12,084 nucleotides of DNA from JAWUVP01 sp034112285 (GCA_034112285.1 JAWUVP010000063.1:1-12084), one strand, 5' to 3'; shown: positions 1 to 6,553, counted from the first letter of the stretch. The notes: generated from the sequence alone by a model not told the origin. Numbers and translations are program-made.

Positions 1-84
1 AGGGAGGGCTTAGGCGGTGGTATAATGTTGGTTTCTGGCATTTGGGGCTGTATCATTGTCGTTCCTCGGGCTATAATAGGTTAA
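1..84 (+). CDS. C-terminal end of a possible membrane protein (partial)
   Basis: Frame 1 is open from the window edge to a TAA at 82-84 and reads 27 residues rich in Gly, Ile, Val and Leu (for example GGGIMLVSGIWG and CIIVVPRAIIG). This looks like a last transmembrane helix with a short polar-free tail, as at the C-terminus of drug/metabolite-type transporters. The rest of the gene lies outside the window, so no family can be named. The assignment rests only on hydrophobicity and an open frame over 28 codons, which could occur by chance. Confidence 0.35.
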   Translation, partial: REGLGGGIMLVSGIWGCIIVVPRAIIG

Positions 85-203
85 AGAATGCTCAAATTTG
101 ATTATTTTAGCGCGACGATAATATTTTCTCAATGGCTGGGAGGCTAGGGATTGCCTGGGGTTTTAGAGCGGTGCTTCAGCGCTAAATTATAGGAGATAGA
201 ATA

Positions 204-572
204 ATGTTATTTAATTTTGAACAAGTTATTTTACCGAGTACCCCGAATTATTGCCTTATTGCACCTACAATGCAGAAAACTAATCGTTGGCTTCAGCCGA
301 TTATTTTCAACATGGAAAAAAGTTCGCTTGAAGAAAAATGGAAGTACATGTTAGTAAAGCAGCCAAGAATAACTCTATTAGCTCGTGAGCATGGGCAAGT
401 GAAATATGTCCAGCATTCAGCCTTGTTCAAATTTAAAGACATCATCGTGGTGCAATTTAATGAAATAGATAGTCAGCATTCGAGCTTATTTCTTTATAGT
501 CATAGTTTGTCAGGCTATTGGGATCTTGGTGTTAATTGTAAACGTCTTCATCGGTGGATAGCAGCGTTGTGA
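204..572 (+). CDS. DUF1499 family protein
   Basis: A 122-aa protein starting at an ATG preceded by a good Shine-Dalgarno (ATAGGAGATAGAATA). The N-terminal TPNYCLIAP (about residues 13-21) and the C-terminal LFLYSHSLSGYWDLGVNCKR (about 95-114) match the layout of DUF1499 proteins. These begin with a TPNCV/S-like segment and end with a signature resembling 'RSaSRvGysDlGvNrkR'. The length is near the usual 110-140 aa. The family's function is not established. No signal peptide is obvious, although many DUF1499 proteins carry a lipoprotein or membrane N-terminus. The gene stands alone, with about 120 bp of apparently non-coding DNA upstream. I am fairly confident of the family and have no information on role. 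Confidence 0.72.
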   Translation: MLFNFEQVILPSTPNYCLIAPTMQKTNRWLQPIIFNMEKSSLEEKWKYMLVKQPRITLLAREHGQVKYVQHSALFKFKDIIVVQFNEIDSQHSSLFLYSHSLSGYWDLGVNCKRLHRWIAAL

Positions 573-1142
573 TTTTTCCCCGTTTTGGAAAGCTGTGCGT
601 GAGAAAACGCGGATTCAAGTCGCTAATGCAATCTCCAAAACTAGTTTGTAAAGGTTGGGAGCTCTAAAGGCTGTCAGGAGAGTCTCATAAGTTACCAGAT
701 TCATCTTCTCGCACTGGTTCTAATTTCTGAACAGTTATAATGCCACTCTCTGTAGCTTCATGAACTTTTACGGCTGTGTACTCAAGAGGAGCATCTTTGC
801 CTATGATAATTCCATCTGCCAAAAGCTGAGCCTTTTCTTTTGCACTGATGTCTACCGGTGAGGAAGATTTATGCGCTAAGACATGGGTTGTTAAGCTTGC
901 CTCCTAATAAAACAGTAAAAAGACAGGTGGAAATTTATTTTCTAGACATGATAAGCATCTTTGTTCAATATATGATATTGAGCAAGTATAGATTGCTACT
1001 CAGATATTTCCAGTATTAAGTTTTATAAGCTATTTTGGGCTCGTTAGTTGCATTTTGGTGTCCAGACAAAGACTAATAGACATTGTGAGATGTAATCAGT
1101 TGATATTCAAGGGTATGTTGTTATATCCTGATCTTGAGCAGC
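573..1142. other. Gene-poor region with an ORF fragment only
   Basis: No intact gene is visible on either strand. The stretch contains the minus-strand ORF fragment at 685-903 and otherwise AT-rich sequence with frequent stops in all frames. There is no convincing rho-independent terminator after the DUF1499 gene. A short GCGT/ACGC pair at about 597-610 is too weak to call. The region looks like decayed intergenic DNA. Confidence 0.5.
685..903 (-). pseudogene. ORF fragment without start codon, hypothetical
   Basis: The minus strand is open for about 72 codons and ends with TGA at 687-685. It encodes a protein-like sequence that includes SSPVDISAKEKAQLL, DGIIIGKDAPLEYTAVKV and ESGIITVQKLEPVRED. 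The frame begins right after a TAG at 906-904 and has no ATG, GTG or TTG until a TTG about 28 codons in. A strong AGGAGG sits at 907-902. An ATG at 884-882 belongs to a neighbouring frame that stops after two codons, so a one-base indel near there would restore a normal start. I read this as the remnant of a small gene broken near its 5' end. The product is not recognised. A functional 45-aa product from the internal TTG is possible but less likely. Confidence 0.4.
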
Positions 1143-1334
1143 CTAGACCACATAACCATAAAGCTCAGATAAGAATAGCTGGGTTCGATTGTATAGATTA
1201 ATTTCATTGTAGATGTAATTTAATGCGTCTACATAAGTCAAGGGGTGGACGTGCGGAAATATTGATCGGTGCGTCACGGCTGTCATAACGTTCATATTAT
1301 GTAAGCTCTGACCTTGCTTGGTCATTTCAAGCAT
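1143..1334 (-). CDS. Doubtful short hypothetical ORF
   Basis: A 63-aa ORF starts at ATG 1334 downstream of the ATPase-HigA gene on the same strand, with 58 bp between them. No clear Shine-Dalgarno precedes it. The sequence (for example THRSIFPHVHPL, DALNYIYNEINLYN) matches no family I know. Its central part is the 46-bp repeat that reappears in inverted orientation at 11340-11385. There the same reading frame ends soon after at a TAG, and all three base differences change amino acids. This argues that the repeat is conserved as DNA and not as protein. The ORF may therefore be fortuitous, or a piece of a degraded mobile gene. Confidence 0.25.
   Translation of the reverse strand: MLEMTKQGQSLHNMNVMTAVTHRSIFPHVHPLTYVDALNYIYNEINLYNRTQLFLSELYGYVV
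1237..1282 (-). repeat. 46-bp dispersed inverted repeat, copy 1
   Basis: Read on the minus strand, this segment begins CAGCCGTGACGCACCGATC. It matches 11340-11385 on the plus strand at 43 of 46 positions, and the first 27 are identical. The two copies are inverted with respect to each other and lie about 10.1 kb apart. Similarity falls away sharply on both sides. The nature of the repeat is unknown; it may be a piece of a mobile element. Confidence 0.8.
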
Positions 1335-1392
1335 TTTAAAGGGAGCGTTATTGGCGCTCGTGGATAATAATCAACACTAAACTGGAAATATC

Positions 1393-2712
1393 TTAATGAT
1401 GTTGATGCTGGTCTGTTTTTTTAGCTATAGGCATCAATGCTGAAAAAGGCTTAACATGAATATGACTGGTGTCTTGTTGTATTAACCACGCATCATATTG
1501 TGCTTGTAAATTAATCCAGCTTTCCACACTGTTATTAAAGAACTTGGCTAAACGAACAGCCATTTCAGGGCTAATTCCGGCATGAGCATTTAATAAGCGT
1601 GATAGTGCCGTACGAGTAACGCCGAAGCAAGAAGCTGCTTCTGTTACGGTTAGTTCAGTGCTGTCTATTAAAGCATCTTTAACAATTAATCCTGGGTATA
1701 ACGGTGTATGTATACTAGTACTCGGCATACTCCACGCTAACACACTTTCTTTTCCAAAAGGTTCTTGTGTGTTTTCATTAAATAAGTTGAGTAATATTTT
1801 TCGTTGATTTAAACTTAAAAGGCTTATTTCTTGCTCTACGCGAGATTTATTTTCATCAATGTAGTTCTCCCAAATCTTTTCTATCATGCCCATTGTAATC
1901 AATTTGTCATTCTGCCAGACAAGTGAGCATAATTTATTTATATAATAAGGATGCAAGGCCGCTAGTTCAAAAAGCGTAGAGATGCAATCTTCAGAAATTT
2001 CCTTGCTCCATTTAGCAATAGCAGCTTTCTGTATGTAGGGCTTATAGGCAGCCTCTTCAATGCGTTTGAGTGATATTTGATCACATGAGTTATAGAAAGG
2101 TCTTTTTCTATCATTGAACATAGCTTCGATTAAATGCCGGTAACTCCCAGAAAAGATATAGCAAAGTGATTTAGATTTTTGAACAGCTTCGCGTATTGCA
2201 GCCTCTAAACTAGAGTTTGTCATGGTCACAGCTATAGTCTGAAACTCATCCAAAAACAATACAGCTTTCTTTTTATGTTTAGAAAGGTAGTCATCTAACT
2301 TCTCAAGCGCACTTAGAATTAATTCAACAGGTTTTTTGCCTTTCTTACTAAATTCAACAGTAATTCCATATTTTTCCAGGGAGAATTTCAATTGAAATGT
2401 TCCAAAAAAATCTCCTGCTAATTTTATGAGTTTTTTAGGCGTTGGTTCAATTTTACCCAGTAACTGACCAATTCCATTTAGGATAAACCGGGCAATATCT
2501 TCTTCATGTAGTGCTTTGTAGAGGTCGATATGCGCATATGGTAATTTGGCTTTTGTAATTGCTTGCAGAGCAAGACTTGTTTTACCATATCGCCTCGGGG
2601 CGACCAGTAAACTTGCGATGTTATTATCAAAATTATATTGTAATCTTTTCAGCTCATTCGTGCGATTGCAAAAAGCTCTGCCACCAGCTAAAGCTACAGG
2701 GAAATAGTTCAT
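1393..2712 (-). CDS. AAA-type ATPase fused to a HigA-type antitoxin
   Basis: A 439-aa protein from ATG 2712, which has GGA seven bases upstream; a GTG at 2730 would add six residues but has no ribosome site. Numbering below is from that GTG. Residues 18-300 form a P-loop ATPase of the archaeal-ATPase-like (ATPase_2) type. They carry Walker A APRRYGKTSL (44-53), Walker B AVLFLDEFQ (156-164) and a sensor-like YIFSGSYRHL (191-200). A winged-helix start (SLNQRKILLNLF to SMPSTSIHT, 306-342) runs directly into an XRE/HigA antitoxin. That domain shows PLYPGLIVKDALI, LTVTEAASCFGVTRTALSRL, AGISPEMAVRLA and SWINLQAQYDAW (343-415). A His-rich tail follows. The ATPase winged helix appears cut short at the junction. 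No HigB toxin lies beside it. An internal ATG at 1728 (MPSTSIHTPLYPG) could start the antitoxin on its own. The fusion is seen directly; its function is unknown. Confidence 0.82.
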   Translation of the reverse strand: MNYFPVALAGGRAFCNRTNELKRLQYNFDNNIASLLVAPRRYGKTSLALQAITKAKLPYAHIDLYKALHEEDIARFILNGIGQLLGKIEPTPKKLIKLAGDFFGTFQLKFSLEKYGITVEFSKKGKKPVELILSALEKLDDYLSKHKKKAVLFLDEFQTIAVTMTNSSLEAAIREAVQKSKSLCYIFSGSYRHLIEAMFNDRKRPFYNSCDQISLKRIEEAAYKPYIQKAAIAKWSKEISEDCISTLFELAALHPYYINKLCSLVWQNDKLITMGMIEKIWENYIDENKSRVEQEISLLSLNQRKILLNLFNENTQEPFGKESVLAWSMPSTSIHTPLYPGLIVKDALIDSTELTVTEAASCFGVTRTALSRLLNAHAGISPEMAVRLAKFFNNSVESWINLQAQYDAWLIQQDTSHIHVKPFSALMPIAKKTDQHQHH

Positions 2713-2799
2713 AATGCGTCCAGTACGCACACTGTAATTCGCTCATTGCGTATTGTCAACGGCTCACTATTTAAGCGAAATGTAGCCTGTATTAAAGTT

Positions 2800-2818
2800 G
2801 GCACTGTTACAAAAAAAT
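2800..2818 (+). repeat. Left terminal inverted repeat of the IS6 element
   Basis: GGCACTGTTACAAAAAAAT matches the right end in inverted orientation with one mismatch, and carries the GGCACTGTT core of IS26-type ends. A TATAAT at 2828-2833 lies just inside and could be the -10 of the transposase promoter. Confidence 0.88.
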
Positions 2819-2861
2819 CTGATTTGATATAATCAACGACATAAATAACGCTTCAGGCATA

Positions 2862-3597
2862 ATGATGATTAAAATCAAACGGTTTAGAGGCAACGAGGAA
2901 CCGTTTAAATGGAAACATTTCGAAGGTGAAGTGATTTTATGGTTAGTAAGAGGGTATGGAGGTTATGCTCTGTCTTATAAAGACCTTCAAGAAATGGCAG
3001 CAGAGCGTGGCTTATCAGTTAACTGCTCTACTATTTATCGCTGGGTACAAGAATACGGTCCCGAGCTGGAAAATCGGATTAAAATTAATTTTAAAAAGGA
3101 CGTGTGATTCATAGAAGCTCGATGAGACTTATATTAAAGTCAAAGGCAAGTGGTTGTATTTATATCAGGCCGTCTATAAGCATGGGCAAACGCTGGACTG
3201 GATGTAAAGCCTGCATCGTAATAAAGCATCAGCGAAACGATTTTTCAAGAAAACACTTAAAAACGATCACGTAGTTGACCTGCGGGTTATTAATGTTGAT
3301 AAGAGTCCTACATTTCCGCCCGCAGTAAACGCGTTACAAAAAGAAAACATCATGCCAGCGTCAACAAAACTTCGGCCAATAAAACACCTCAACAATGCTA
3401 TGGAAAATGATCATAAATTTACTAAATGCACATCACGCTATCGTCAATGGTGTCAATCTTTCCAAACGGCCAGCAATGCTATTTCAGCGATGGAAATCAT
3501 GCGTATGGTACAGAAAGGGCAAATCAACTTTGCCGCGAAGGGAGACGTGCGCGCGCAAAACGAAGCTATCAACAAACTCTTTGATTTAGCCGCCTAG
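2862..3597 (+). pseudogene. IS6-family transposase, frameshifted and stop-interrupted
   Basis: The N-terminal part (2862-3107) encodes the IS6 signature: FKWKHFEGEVILWLVRGYG, SYKDLQEMAAERG and STIYRWVQEYGPELE, the helix-turn-helix region. After a frameshift at about 3100-3120 the DDE catalytic core continues in another frame with LDETYIKVKGKWLYLYQAV (first Asp, with flanking Glu). The second Asp is in NVDKSP and the Glu is in NNAMENDH. An in-frame TAA interrupts the core at about 3206. The C-terminus (SNAISAMEIMRMVQKGQ to NKLFDLAA) runs to TAG 3595-3597. All catalytic residues can be placed but no single frame encodes a working enzyme. The bridge between NNAMENDH and SFQTASNAIS also looks rearranged compared with IS26. 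The family is certain. Confidence 0.88.
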
Positions 3598-3632
3598 TAG
3601 CAAGTGAAAGTGGGATGTTTTGCCCTGTGTTT

Positions 3633-3651
3633 ATTTTTTTGCAACAGTGCC
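3633..3651 (-). repeat. Right terminal inverted repeat of the IS6 element
   Basis: Read on the minus strand this is GGCACTGTTGCAAAAAAAT, matching the left end at 18 of 19 positions. The same end recurs at 5818-5836 with one fewer A in the run. Confidence 0.88.
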
Positions 3652-3721
3652 CTATCCATTATCGGTAATTAAATGGCATTTTTTGGCCGCAAGCTGTCCG
3701 AGCACAAAACCACACAAAAAA

Positions 3722-3750
3722 TTGACAAATAACCGTTTATGTACAATAAT
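3722..3750 (+). promoter_or_regulatory. Sigma-70 promoter of the yefM-yoeB operon
   Basis: A perfect -35 TTGACA at 3722-3727 is followed by a 17-bp spacer and a -10 AATAAT at 3745-3750 (five of six consensus bases). It lies 27 bp upstream of the yefM ATG. The -10 falls inside the palindromic operator, as expected of an autorepressed toxin-antitoxin operon. An alternative TACAAT at 3742-3747 leaves a spacer of only 14 bp. Confidence 0.7.
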
Positions 3751-3760
3751 TGCGTACATA
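3738..3760 (+). promoter_or_regulatory. Palindromic operator for YefM autoregulation
   Basis: TATGTAC at 3738-3744 and GTACATA at 3754-3760 form perfect 7-bp inverted arms around a 9-bp centre that contains the -10 box. The E. coli yefM-yoeB operator is built on TGTACA-core palindromes. The GTACA core and placement here suggest the same repression by YefM and by the YefM-YoeB complex. Binding is inferred. Confidence 0.7.
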
Positions 3761-3776
3761 TACAGGAGATTATTTT

Positions 3777-4037
3777 ATGGATACTTCATACAGCGAATTT
3801 CGGCAAAACATGAAAAAAGTGCTTGATTACACAGCTAGCACGCATGAACCAACGTTTATTACTTCTCATAAAGAACGTAAAGCCGTTTTACTTTCCTATG
3901 AGGATTATTGCTCGCTGGAAGAAACTGCTTATTTGCTTAAAAGTCCAGCTAATTCTGAACGGTTATTAGAGGCTATTAGTGACATTAATCGACGAAAAGA
4001 TCTCGTGAATGACTCATTAGTTGATCATGAAGCATAA
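3777..4037 (+). CDS. yefM: YefM antitoxin (Phd/YefM family)
   Basis: An 86-aa antitoxin that neutralises the YoeB ribonuclease and represses its own operon. The start is ATG 3777, with CAGGAGAT seven bases upstream; an upstream TTG at 3750 would lie in the promoter. The N-terminal DNA-binding fold is seen in SYSEFRQNMKKVLDY (residues 4-18), matching the SYSEARQNL of E. coli YefM. The middle reads KAVLLSYEDYCSLEETAYLL, and SPANSERLLEAI follows, nearly as in E. coli. The acidic, probably disordered C-terminal tail is the toxin-binding part in this family. The stop overlaps yoeB by 11 bp, which fits antitoxin-first coupled translation. The gene looks intact. Confidence 0.93.
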   Translation: MDTSYSEFRQNMKKVLDYTASTHEPTFITSHKERKAVLLSYEDYCSLEETAYLLKSPANSERLLEAISDINRRKDLVNDSLVDHEA

Positions 4038-4296
4038 CCTACTTTGGCAAAAGAATGCCTTGGATGATTATCTTTACTGGCAGGCACATGATAAAAAAAT
4101 AACGAAAAAAATTAATACCCTGTTCAAAGAAATTGATCGCAGCCCTTTTACTGGAACGGGGAAGCCTGAACCATTAAAGTATGCCTTTGAAGGGCTTTGG
4201 AGTCGTAGAATTGATCGTCAACATCGAGTCGTATATCAAATCAACAATGACGATTTGATAATCGCTCAGTGTCGATATCATTATGAAAAATCGTAA
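4027..4296 (+). CDS. yoeB: YoeB mRNA interferase toxin (RelE/YoeB family)
   Basis: An 89-aa toxin of the RelE superfamily that cleaves mRNA in the ribosome A site. Starting at ATG 4027 (a TTG at 4021 is an alternative), it reads LLWQKNALDDYLYWQAHDKK and GKPEPLKYAFEGLWSRRID, ending CRYHYEKS. This is a close match to E. coli YoeB along its whole length (84 aa). The catalytic residues are in place: Glu48, Arg67, His85 and Tyr86 align with Glu46, Arg65, His83 and Tyr84 of E. coli. The frame overlaps yefM by 11 bp. The gene is complete and probably active. Together with yefM it could act as a stabilisation module for the IS-bounded segment that also carries nhaA. Confidence 0.94.
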   Translation: MKHNLLWQKNALDDYLYWQAHDKKITKKINTLFKEIDRSPFTGTGKPEPLKYAFEGLWSRRIDRQHRVVYQINNDDLIIAQCRYHYEKS

Positions 4297-4404
4297 CAAC
4301 CATGTCAAAATTTAAGATGTCACAACTTGTGCTGAAAGACCTCTTTCTTATGGAGTTATCTTATCAAATTTAAAAAGAACATCGTTGAAAAAACAATTGA
4401 ACAT

Positions 4405-5709
4405 ATGGTTTCACCTTTGCAAAGGTTCATTAATAATCAAGTAACTGCCAGTGTCTTTTTGCTGATAGCGGTAATTGCAGCCTTAGTATGTGCAAACACA
4501 CCAGCATTGACAGCCATCTATTTCAAAGTGAAAAACCTCAATATCGGGCTATATTTTGGGCAAAATCTATATTGTAAGCCACTTATCTTCTGGATAAATG
4601 ATGTGCTTCTTACCTCATTTTTCTTCATGGTTGGACTTGAAATTAAGCGTGAATTTTTAGTTGGTGAATTTTCTGAGTTAAAAAAATCAATGATGATTAT
4701 TTTTGCAGCAGTTGGTGGCATGGTTGTCCCTGCGCTTTTATTTGCAGTGGTCAACTATAACGCTGGCCACTTATCAGCTTGGCCTATACCAACCTCAACA
4801 GATACGGCCTTTACACTCGGGTTACTCATCTGCTTTAAAAAGCATTTACCAACAACGATTTTCACTTTCTTGATTGGTGTCGCCATTATTGATGACATCA
4901 TTGCCATTGTGCTTATTGCTGTTTTATACACTCAGTCCGTAAATGTTGGTATGTTGTTCATTACACTGTGCTTATTTTTACTCCTTGGTTTAGCAAATTT
5001 TCTCGGCTTTAAGCAGAAGCTTATTTACATATTTTTAGGGTCTTGTATGTGGTGTTTCATGGAAAAGGCTGGAGTTCACGGCACGTTGTGTGGAATATTA
5101 GTTGCTTTTATGATCCCTGCTACACCTAAACAAGGCCAAAGACAGTTTTCAGAACGAATACGAAAACTACTGCAATTATTCGACGCTCGAAAACAAAATA
5201 ATGAACAGGTATTGGAAGACAAAAAACAACATAATATCTTGGAAAATGTGCAACGTATTGCCAAGCAGACGTCAACACCATTACAAAGCTGGGAAAGTCA
5301 ATTAGAAACCCCTATCACGCTTGTTGTATTACCACTATTTGCCTTTTTTAATGCTGGTATTCAATTTAATTCAAAAATAATATATAATATTTTTGTAACG
5401 CCATTGAGCATTGGCATTATTGTTGGCTTAGTCATAGGTAAGCCTCTAGGTGTGAGTTTGTTTGCATGGCTATCAAACAAACTCAATTTATCTCATTTGC
5501 CAAAAGGTACGCGATTAAAAGATATATTTTCAGTTTCATGTTTGATGGGAATTGGTTTCACAATATCAATTATGATCGCGAATCTAAGCTTAGATAATGC
5601 TATCCTACCACTCGCAAAAGCATCCATACTGCTTGCTTCGTTATTGTCTGCAATAGTTGGGACTTTTTGTTTAGTGTTTTTGTGCCGCGTAAGAGCAAGA
5701 CTGTCATAG
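4405..5709 (+). CDS. nhaA: Na+/H+ antiporter NhaA, long-loop form
   Basis: A 434-aa inner-membrane antiporter exchanging cytoplasmic Na+ for periplasmic H+. It has about eleven or twelve hydrophobic segments. Key residues fall where expected: Asp133 in STDTAFTLG, and Asp163 and Asp164 in LIGVAIIDDIIAI (the same numbers as in E. coli). Lys346 in GLVIGKPLGV corresponds to E. coli Lys300. The C-terminal MGIGFTISIMIANLSLD is also typical. A polar loop of about 60 residues (240-300), longer than in E. coli NhaA, accounts for the extra length; other long NhaA proteins share this. The start is ATG 4405. No good Shine-Dalgarno precedes it, and the frame stays open upstream to about 4336 without another standard start. 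The gene follows yoeB by 108 bp and is followed at once by an IS6 remnant. Confidence 0.93.
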   Translation: MVSPLQRFINNQVTASVFLLIAVIAALVCANTPALTAIYFKVKNLNIGLYFGQNLYCKPLIFWINDVLLTSFFFMVGLEIKREFLVGEFSELKKSMMIIFAAVGGMVVPALLFAVVNYNAGHLSAWPIPTSTDTAFTLGLLICFKKHLPTTIFTFLIGVAIIDDIIAIVLIAVLYTQSVNVGMLFITLCLFLLLGLANFLGFKQKLIYIFLGSCMWCFMEKAGVHGTLCGILVAFMIPATPKQGQRQFSERIRKLLQLFDARKQNNEQVLEDKKQHNILENVQRIAKQTSTPLQSWESQLETPITLVVLPLFAFFNAGIQFNSKIIYNIFVTPLSIGIIVGLVIGKPLGVSLFAWLSNKLNLSHLPKGTRLKDIFSVSCLMGIGFTISIMIANLSLDNAILPLAKASILLASLLSAIVGTFCLVFLCRVRARLS

Positions 5710-5719
5710 CTGTAATTGA

Positions 5720-5836
5720 CCGAACGCTTACCGTGCGCGCACAAACCAGGCGATTAATAAACTTTTGAATTGGGCGGTTTGAAGACGACTCAATACGAAA
5801 TTTATTTTACTGCTTTTAGTTTTTTGCAACAGTGCC
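5720..5836 (+). mobile_element. Right-end remnant of a second IS6-family element
   Basis: The end TTTTTTGCAACAGTGCC (up to 5836) is the same terminal repeat as at 3651, and in the same orientation. Just inside it, translated pieces match the transposase C-terminus of the first copy: V-R-A-Q at about 5729-5740, then, after a one-base deletion, QAINKLLNWAV. The first copy has VRAQNEAINKLFDLAA. The DNA is related but not identical to the first copy, so this is a distinct, older or different IS6 element of which only about 115 bp is left. It begins within about 10 bp of the nhaA stop and ends 26 bp from the next gene. Confidence 0.8.
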
Positions 5837-5862
5837 TAAATAAATTATTGCTAAATATTCTT

Positions 5863-6414
5863 TTAGGGTGCCACTTCATGTGTCGTGTGGGTCTTACAAT
5901 CTATCAGATATCGACGATTACCTTTCGCTGAAAGCCATAAAACATCCATATTTTTTATTGTACATTCTATCATGGCAAAATTCAGATAGCCTTCTATTAA
6001 TTTGTCTGTGCTATTTTCAATAGGATTTATCGGGAGCTTTTCTTGCTGATAACACTGCCTAGCAAGTATAGGTGTGTTATCCCATCGTGCTTTTGTTATT
6101 GTATTATTATAAAGTACATTTGTTTGAACTTGCATACTGATCTGTGTTTTATCTTCTCTAGAGTAAAAATGCAATGATGAATTAGCATTGTTCTTTAAAG
6201 CTTCGATTTTTGTACTGCGAATATCGGTATGGAATTGTAGTACATTGTTTTTTACATGACGTAATACAACAGTGTCTGACTTAATGCGTTTATCAAGTGT
6301 AATATAAGAAAAAGTAGGGGTATGATAACTAGAGTGCCTGTTCTGATGATGCTCTTTTAGTAATAATTTAATTTTTTCTTCAATTGTTTTAACATCAAAC
6401 ACTTGCTTTAACAC
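5863..6414 (-). CDS. Pyridoxamine 5'-phosphate oxidase-like FMN flavoprotein
   Basis: A 183-aa protein of the PNPOx-like split-barrel fold, probably FMN-binding and cytoplasmic. Motifs in order are PTFSYITLDKR (33-43), SDTVVLRHV (46-54), FHTDIRSTKIEAL (61-73) and LHFYSREDKTQI (81-92). These correspond to the 'R.VVLR', 'F.TD.RS.K' and 'FYW....QIR' segments of PNPOx proteins of the Alr4036/Pyridox_oxase_2 kind. The tail NMDVLWLSAKGNRRYLI resembles their C-terminal substrate-side motif. The start is GTG 6414, 20 bp inside the upstream DUF2256 gene, implying translational coupling. True pyridoxamine phosphate oxidase activity is not shown; the linkage to photolyase genes suggests a flavin-related role. 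It is the last gene of the minus-strand cluster. Confidence 0.75.
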   Translation of the reverse strand: MLKQVFDVKTIEEKIKLLLKEHHQNRHSSYHTPTFSYITLDKRIKSDTVVLRHVKNNVLQFHTDIRSTKIEALKNNANSSLHFYSREDKTQISMQVQTNVLYNNTITKARWDNTPILARQCYQQEKLPINPIENSTDKLIEGYLNFAMIECTIKNMDVLWLSAKGNRRYLIDCKTHTTHEVAP

Positions 6415-6553
6415 CTCGACGACATTTTTCAGAGCAATATTTTACATTTTCCCAGCAATGCTCCCATTTTTTACGCCAGGCAAACTCTCGATCACAGATT
6501 AAGCAAGACTTTTTAGGTAAATTTTGTTTTTTTATCATTTTTGACATGCTCAT
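6395..6553 (-). CDS. DUF2256 small zinc-ribbon-like protein
   Basis: A 52-aa gene, easily missed because of its size. From ATG 6553 (alternatives at 6547 and 6538) it encodes KKQNLPKKSCLICDREFAWR, then KKWEHCWENVKYCSEKCRRG. This is the DUF2256 pattern: an LPxKxCxxC pair, a WRKKW core and a YCSxxCR pair. The four cysteines would bind one zinc ion. The family has no assigned function, but such genes often sit next to photolyase/cryptochrome genes. The reading frame ends at TGA 6397-6395 and overlaps the PNPOx-like gene by 20 bp. No Shine-Dalgarno is seen. A TATAAT-like box lies almost at the ATG, so a leaderless message is conceivable. Confidence 0.88.
   Translation of the reverse strand: MSMSKMIKKQNLPKKSCLICDREFAWRKKWEHCWENVKYCSEKCRRGVKASV

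Larger units (their letters stand above)
2800..3651 (+). mobile_element. IS6-family insertion sequence, complete ends, inactive transposase
   Basis: The element is 852 bp, bounded by 19-bp terminal inverted repeats beginning GGCACTGTT(A/G)CAAAAAAA, which is the IS26/IS6-type end. It carries one transposase gene in plus orientation, degraded by a frameshift and stops. The 8-bp flanks (TTAAAGTT on the left, CTATCCAT on the right) do not match, so there is no target duplication. This is expected after IS6-mediated rearrangement, or if the element is one arm of a pseudo-compound transposon. A second, partial copy in the same orientation ends at 5836. Confidence 0.88.

Noticed and set aside
98..126. 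Promoter for the DUF1499 gene (TTGATT with GATAAT or TAATAT)
   Set aside because: The possible -35 and -10 boxes are only 13 or 15 bp apart, too close to call a promoter.
2800..3651. Target-site duplication around the IS6 element
   Set aside because: The 8-bp flanks TTAAAGTT and CTATCCAT differ, and the flank after the second remnant (TAAATAAA) matches neither.
4518..4754. Minus-strand ORFs inside nhaA (also 5076-5264 and 5493-5744)
   Set aside because: They lie antisense to a gene with strong conserved motifs and have no protein-like signature of their own.
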